Assembly: GCA_030615565.1 (NCBI GenBank)
Contig: JAUWZC010000125.1
Span: forward strand, 1-6,516
Direction: 5' to 3'
From: Desulfobacteraceae bacterium
Lineage (GTDB): Bacteria > Desulfobacterota > DSM-4660 > Desulfatiglandales > B25-G16
DNA: 6,516 nucleotides
Made by a program: the position numbers and the translations under genes. Of this stretch, positions 5,812 to 6,516 are shown in pieces. How positions within the stretch are numbered: position 1 is the stretch's first letter; every line of letters starts with the position of its first letter. The notes below the pieces were generated by a model. The model was not told the origin of the DNA and searched no databases. It saw only the letters and a list, made by a program, of their open reading frames with translations.

Positions 5812-6075
5812 TTGATCGAACAGCACGACGATAAAACAATTCGATGCCCCAGAGTGGGCGGAGAGGTCAATTTTAAGTTCTGCCGTTTCGAGAATAACAT
5901 GCTTCCCTGCAGATGGATAGTAGGCTGTTGGCAGATGCAGATGGATATCAATAAGCTTCTGGAAGAACATTACTCCAAGGCGGAGCTGGACCAAATATTT
6001 ACTCCCCCAAAGCCAAAAATTCAGAGCTTAGTGGGTCTGATCGAAAAGGCAAAAAAGGTGCATGAAAATGACTAA
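5812..6075 (+). CDS. Small four-cysteine protein upstream of iorA, function unknown
   Basis: The 87-residue protein starts at TTG 5812, preceded by TGGAGAG (5797-5803) at 8 nt. The first in-frame ATG is at residue 30 and would cut off half of the cysteines. Residues 9-40 hold C12 in RCPRVGGEV, C24 in KFCR, C33 in LPCR and C39 in VGCW, spaced C-x11-C-x8-C-x5-C, followed by a hydrophilic, probably helical tail with no membrane segment or signal peptide. Four cysteines in so small a protein suggest a bound zinc ion or iron-sulfur cluster. I recall similar CPxLG...YCR...PC...CW proteins beside redox operons, but I know no assigned function. Its stop overlaps the iorA start by 8 nt, so the two are very probably translated from one message, and a role as accessory factor or electron-transfer partner of the oxidoreductase is a reasonable inference. 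Confidence 0.75.
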   Translation: MIEQHDDKTIRCPRVGGEVNFKFCRFENNMLPCRWIVGCWQMQMDINKLLEEHYSKAELDQIFTPPKPKIQSLVGLIEKAKKVHEND

Positions 6076-6516
6076 GCAAGAGATATTGCTTGGAAATGGT
6101 GCCATAGCCCTGGGCCTTTTAGAGTCTGGTTGTCAGATGGTTACCTCCTATCCCGGTACCCCCAGTTCAGAGATCCTGCCTGAAGTCGTTCGCCTGGTGA
6201 AATCAGAAAAACTTGATACCTATGTGGAATGGTCAACCAATGAAAAGGTAGCATTAGATACTGCATTTGCTGCCTCCATCACAGGAAAGAGGGCTGCATG
6301 CTGCATGAAGCAGGTGGGGTTGAATGTGGCAGCCGACTCTCTGATGAGCGCAGCTTATCTTGGTACTGTAGGGGGGCTTGTGATTATCTCTTGCGATGAT
6401 CCGGGTCTTCATTCTTCTCAGACAGAGCAGGATACACGCTTTATGGCCAGGCTTGCGAAGGTCCCTGTTCTAGACCCCTCCAATCCTCAGGAGGCCAGGG
6501 AAATGGTTGGGCTCGC
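6068..6516 (+). CDS. iorA: Indolepyruvate:ferredoxin oxidoreductase alpha subunit, N-terminal part, truncated by window end
   Basis: IorA, with IorB, oxidatively decarboxylates indolepyruvate and other aryl-pyruvates to the acyl-CoA with reduction of ferredoxin, in the cytoplasm of anaerobes. The first 149 residues are visible of roughly 580-620 expected. They are the N-terminal pyruvate-ferredoxin-oxidoreductase-like domain: LLGNGAIALGLLESG, then SYPGTPSSEI (27-36), then EWSTNEKVALDTAFAAS (54-70) with E59 as a candidate cofactor-contacting glutamate, then MKQVGLNVAADSLM (80-93) and ISCDDPGLHSSQTEQDTR (107-124), all typical of IorA. The TPP-binding and C-terminal ferredoxin-like 4Fe-4S parts would lie beyond the window. 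The ATG at 6068 is preferred because AAGGTG (6055-6060) is 7 nt before it; the ATG at 6062, two codons earlier, is only 1 nt from it. It overlaps the small cysteine protein gene by 8 nt. Confidence 0.95.
   Translation, partial: MTKQEILLGNGAIALGLLESGCQMVTSYPGTPSSEILPEVVRLVKSEKLDTYVEWSTNEKVALDTAFAASITGKRAACCMKQVGLNVAADSLMSAAYLGTVGGLVIISCDDPGLHSSQTEQDTRFMARLAKVPVLDPSNPQEAREMVGL

Noticed and set aside
5654..5994. Overlapping minus-strand open frames across the spacer and the small-protein gene
   Set aside because: They consist of the translated C-rich repeat and the antisense of the four-cysteine gene; the plus-strand frame has a ribosome binding site and is coupled to iorA.

Overview
The window looks like a chromosomal segment of an anaerobic bacterium with a moderately AT-rich genome. 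A molybdopterin oxidoreductase, a TrpB2-type tryptophan synthase beta chain and an indolepyruvate:ferredoxin oxidoreductase point to amino-acid/aromatic metabolism of the kind seen in Desulfobacterota, Nitrospirota and similar lineages. This placement is inference from gene content; no rRNA or other taxonomic marker is present.

Layout. At 2-694 is the C-terminal end of a molybdopterin oxidoreductase whose start lies outside the window. It is followed, probably in the same operon, by a small MerR-like helix-turn-helix protein (about 705-1052). An amino-acid racemase of the YgeA type (1055-1747) is on the minus strand and converges on that pair with a 2-nt gap. A 480-nt non-coding stretch (1748-2230) holds a CCGGC/GCCGG hairpin and a large imperfect inverted repeat. 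Then come serA (2231-3811, full-length type with ACT domain), a perfect 12-bp hairpin, and another non-coding stretch (3857-4168) with an AACCG array and a possible promoter. Next is trpB2 (4205-5533 from its first ATG). After a short spacer come a small four-cysteine protein (5812-6075) and, overlapping it by 8 nt, iorA (6068 to the window end, partial).

How the genes may work together. SerA makes the first intermediate of serine synthesis, serine is the co-substrate of TrpB, and IorA acts on indolepyruvate and related aryl-pyruvates derived from aromatic amino acids. The right half therefore reads as a serine/indole/aromatic amino-acid neighbourhood. The genes are separated by large gaps and need not be one transcript.

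The two most notable observations concern trpB2. First, its natural start appears to have been lost: a good Shine-Dalgarno sits at 4158-4163, followed at the right distance and in frame by AAG (4169-4171) where an ATG would be expected. The 12 codons from there to the first ATG encode a plausible TrpB2 N-terminus. Second, just after the trpB2 stop, another frame encodes a degraded, gap-free look-alike of the TrpB C-terminus (5560-5625) that ends in its own stop, suggesting the relic of a second diverged trpB copy. I found no CRISPR array, tRNA, rRNA, transposase or recognisable defence system.
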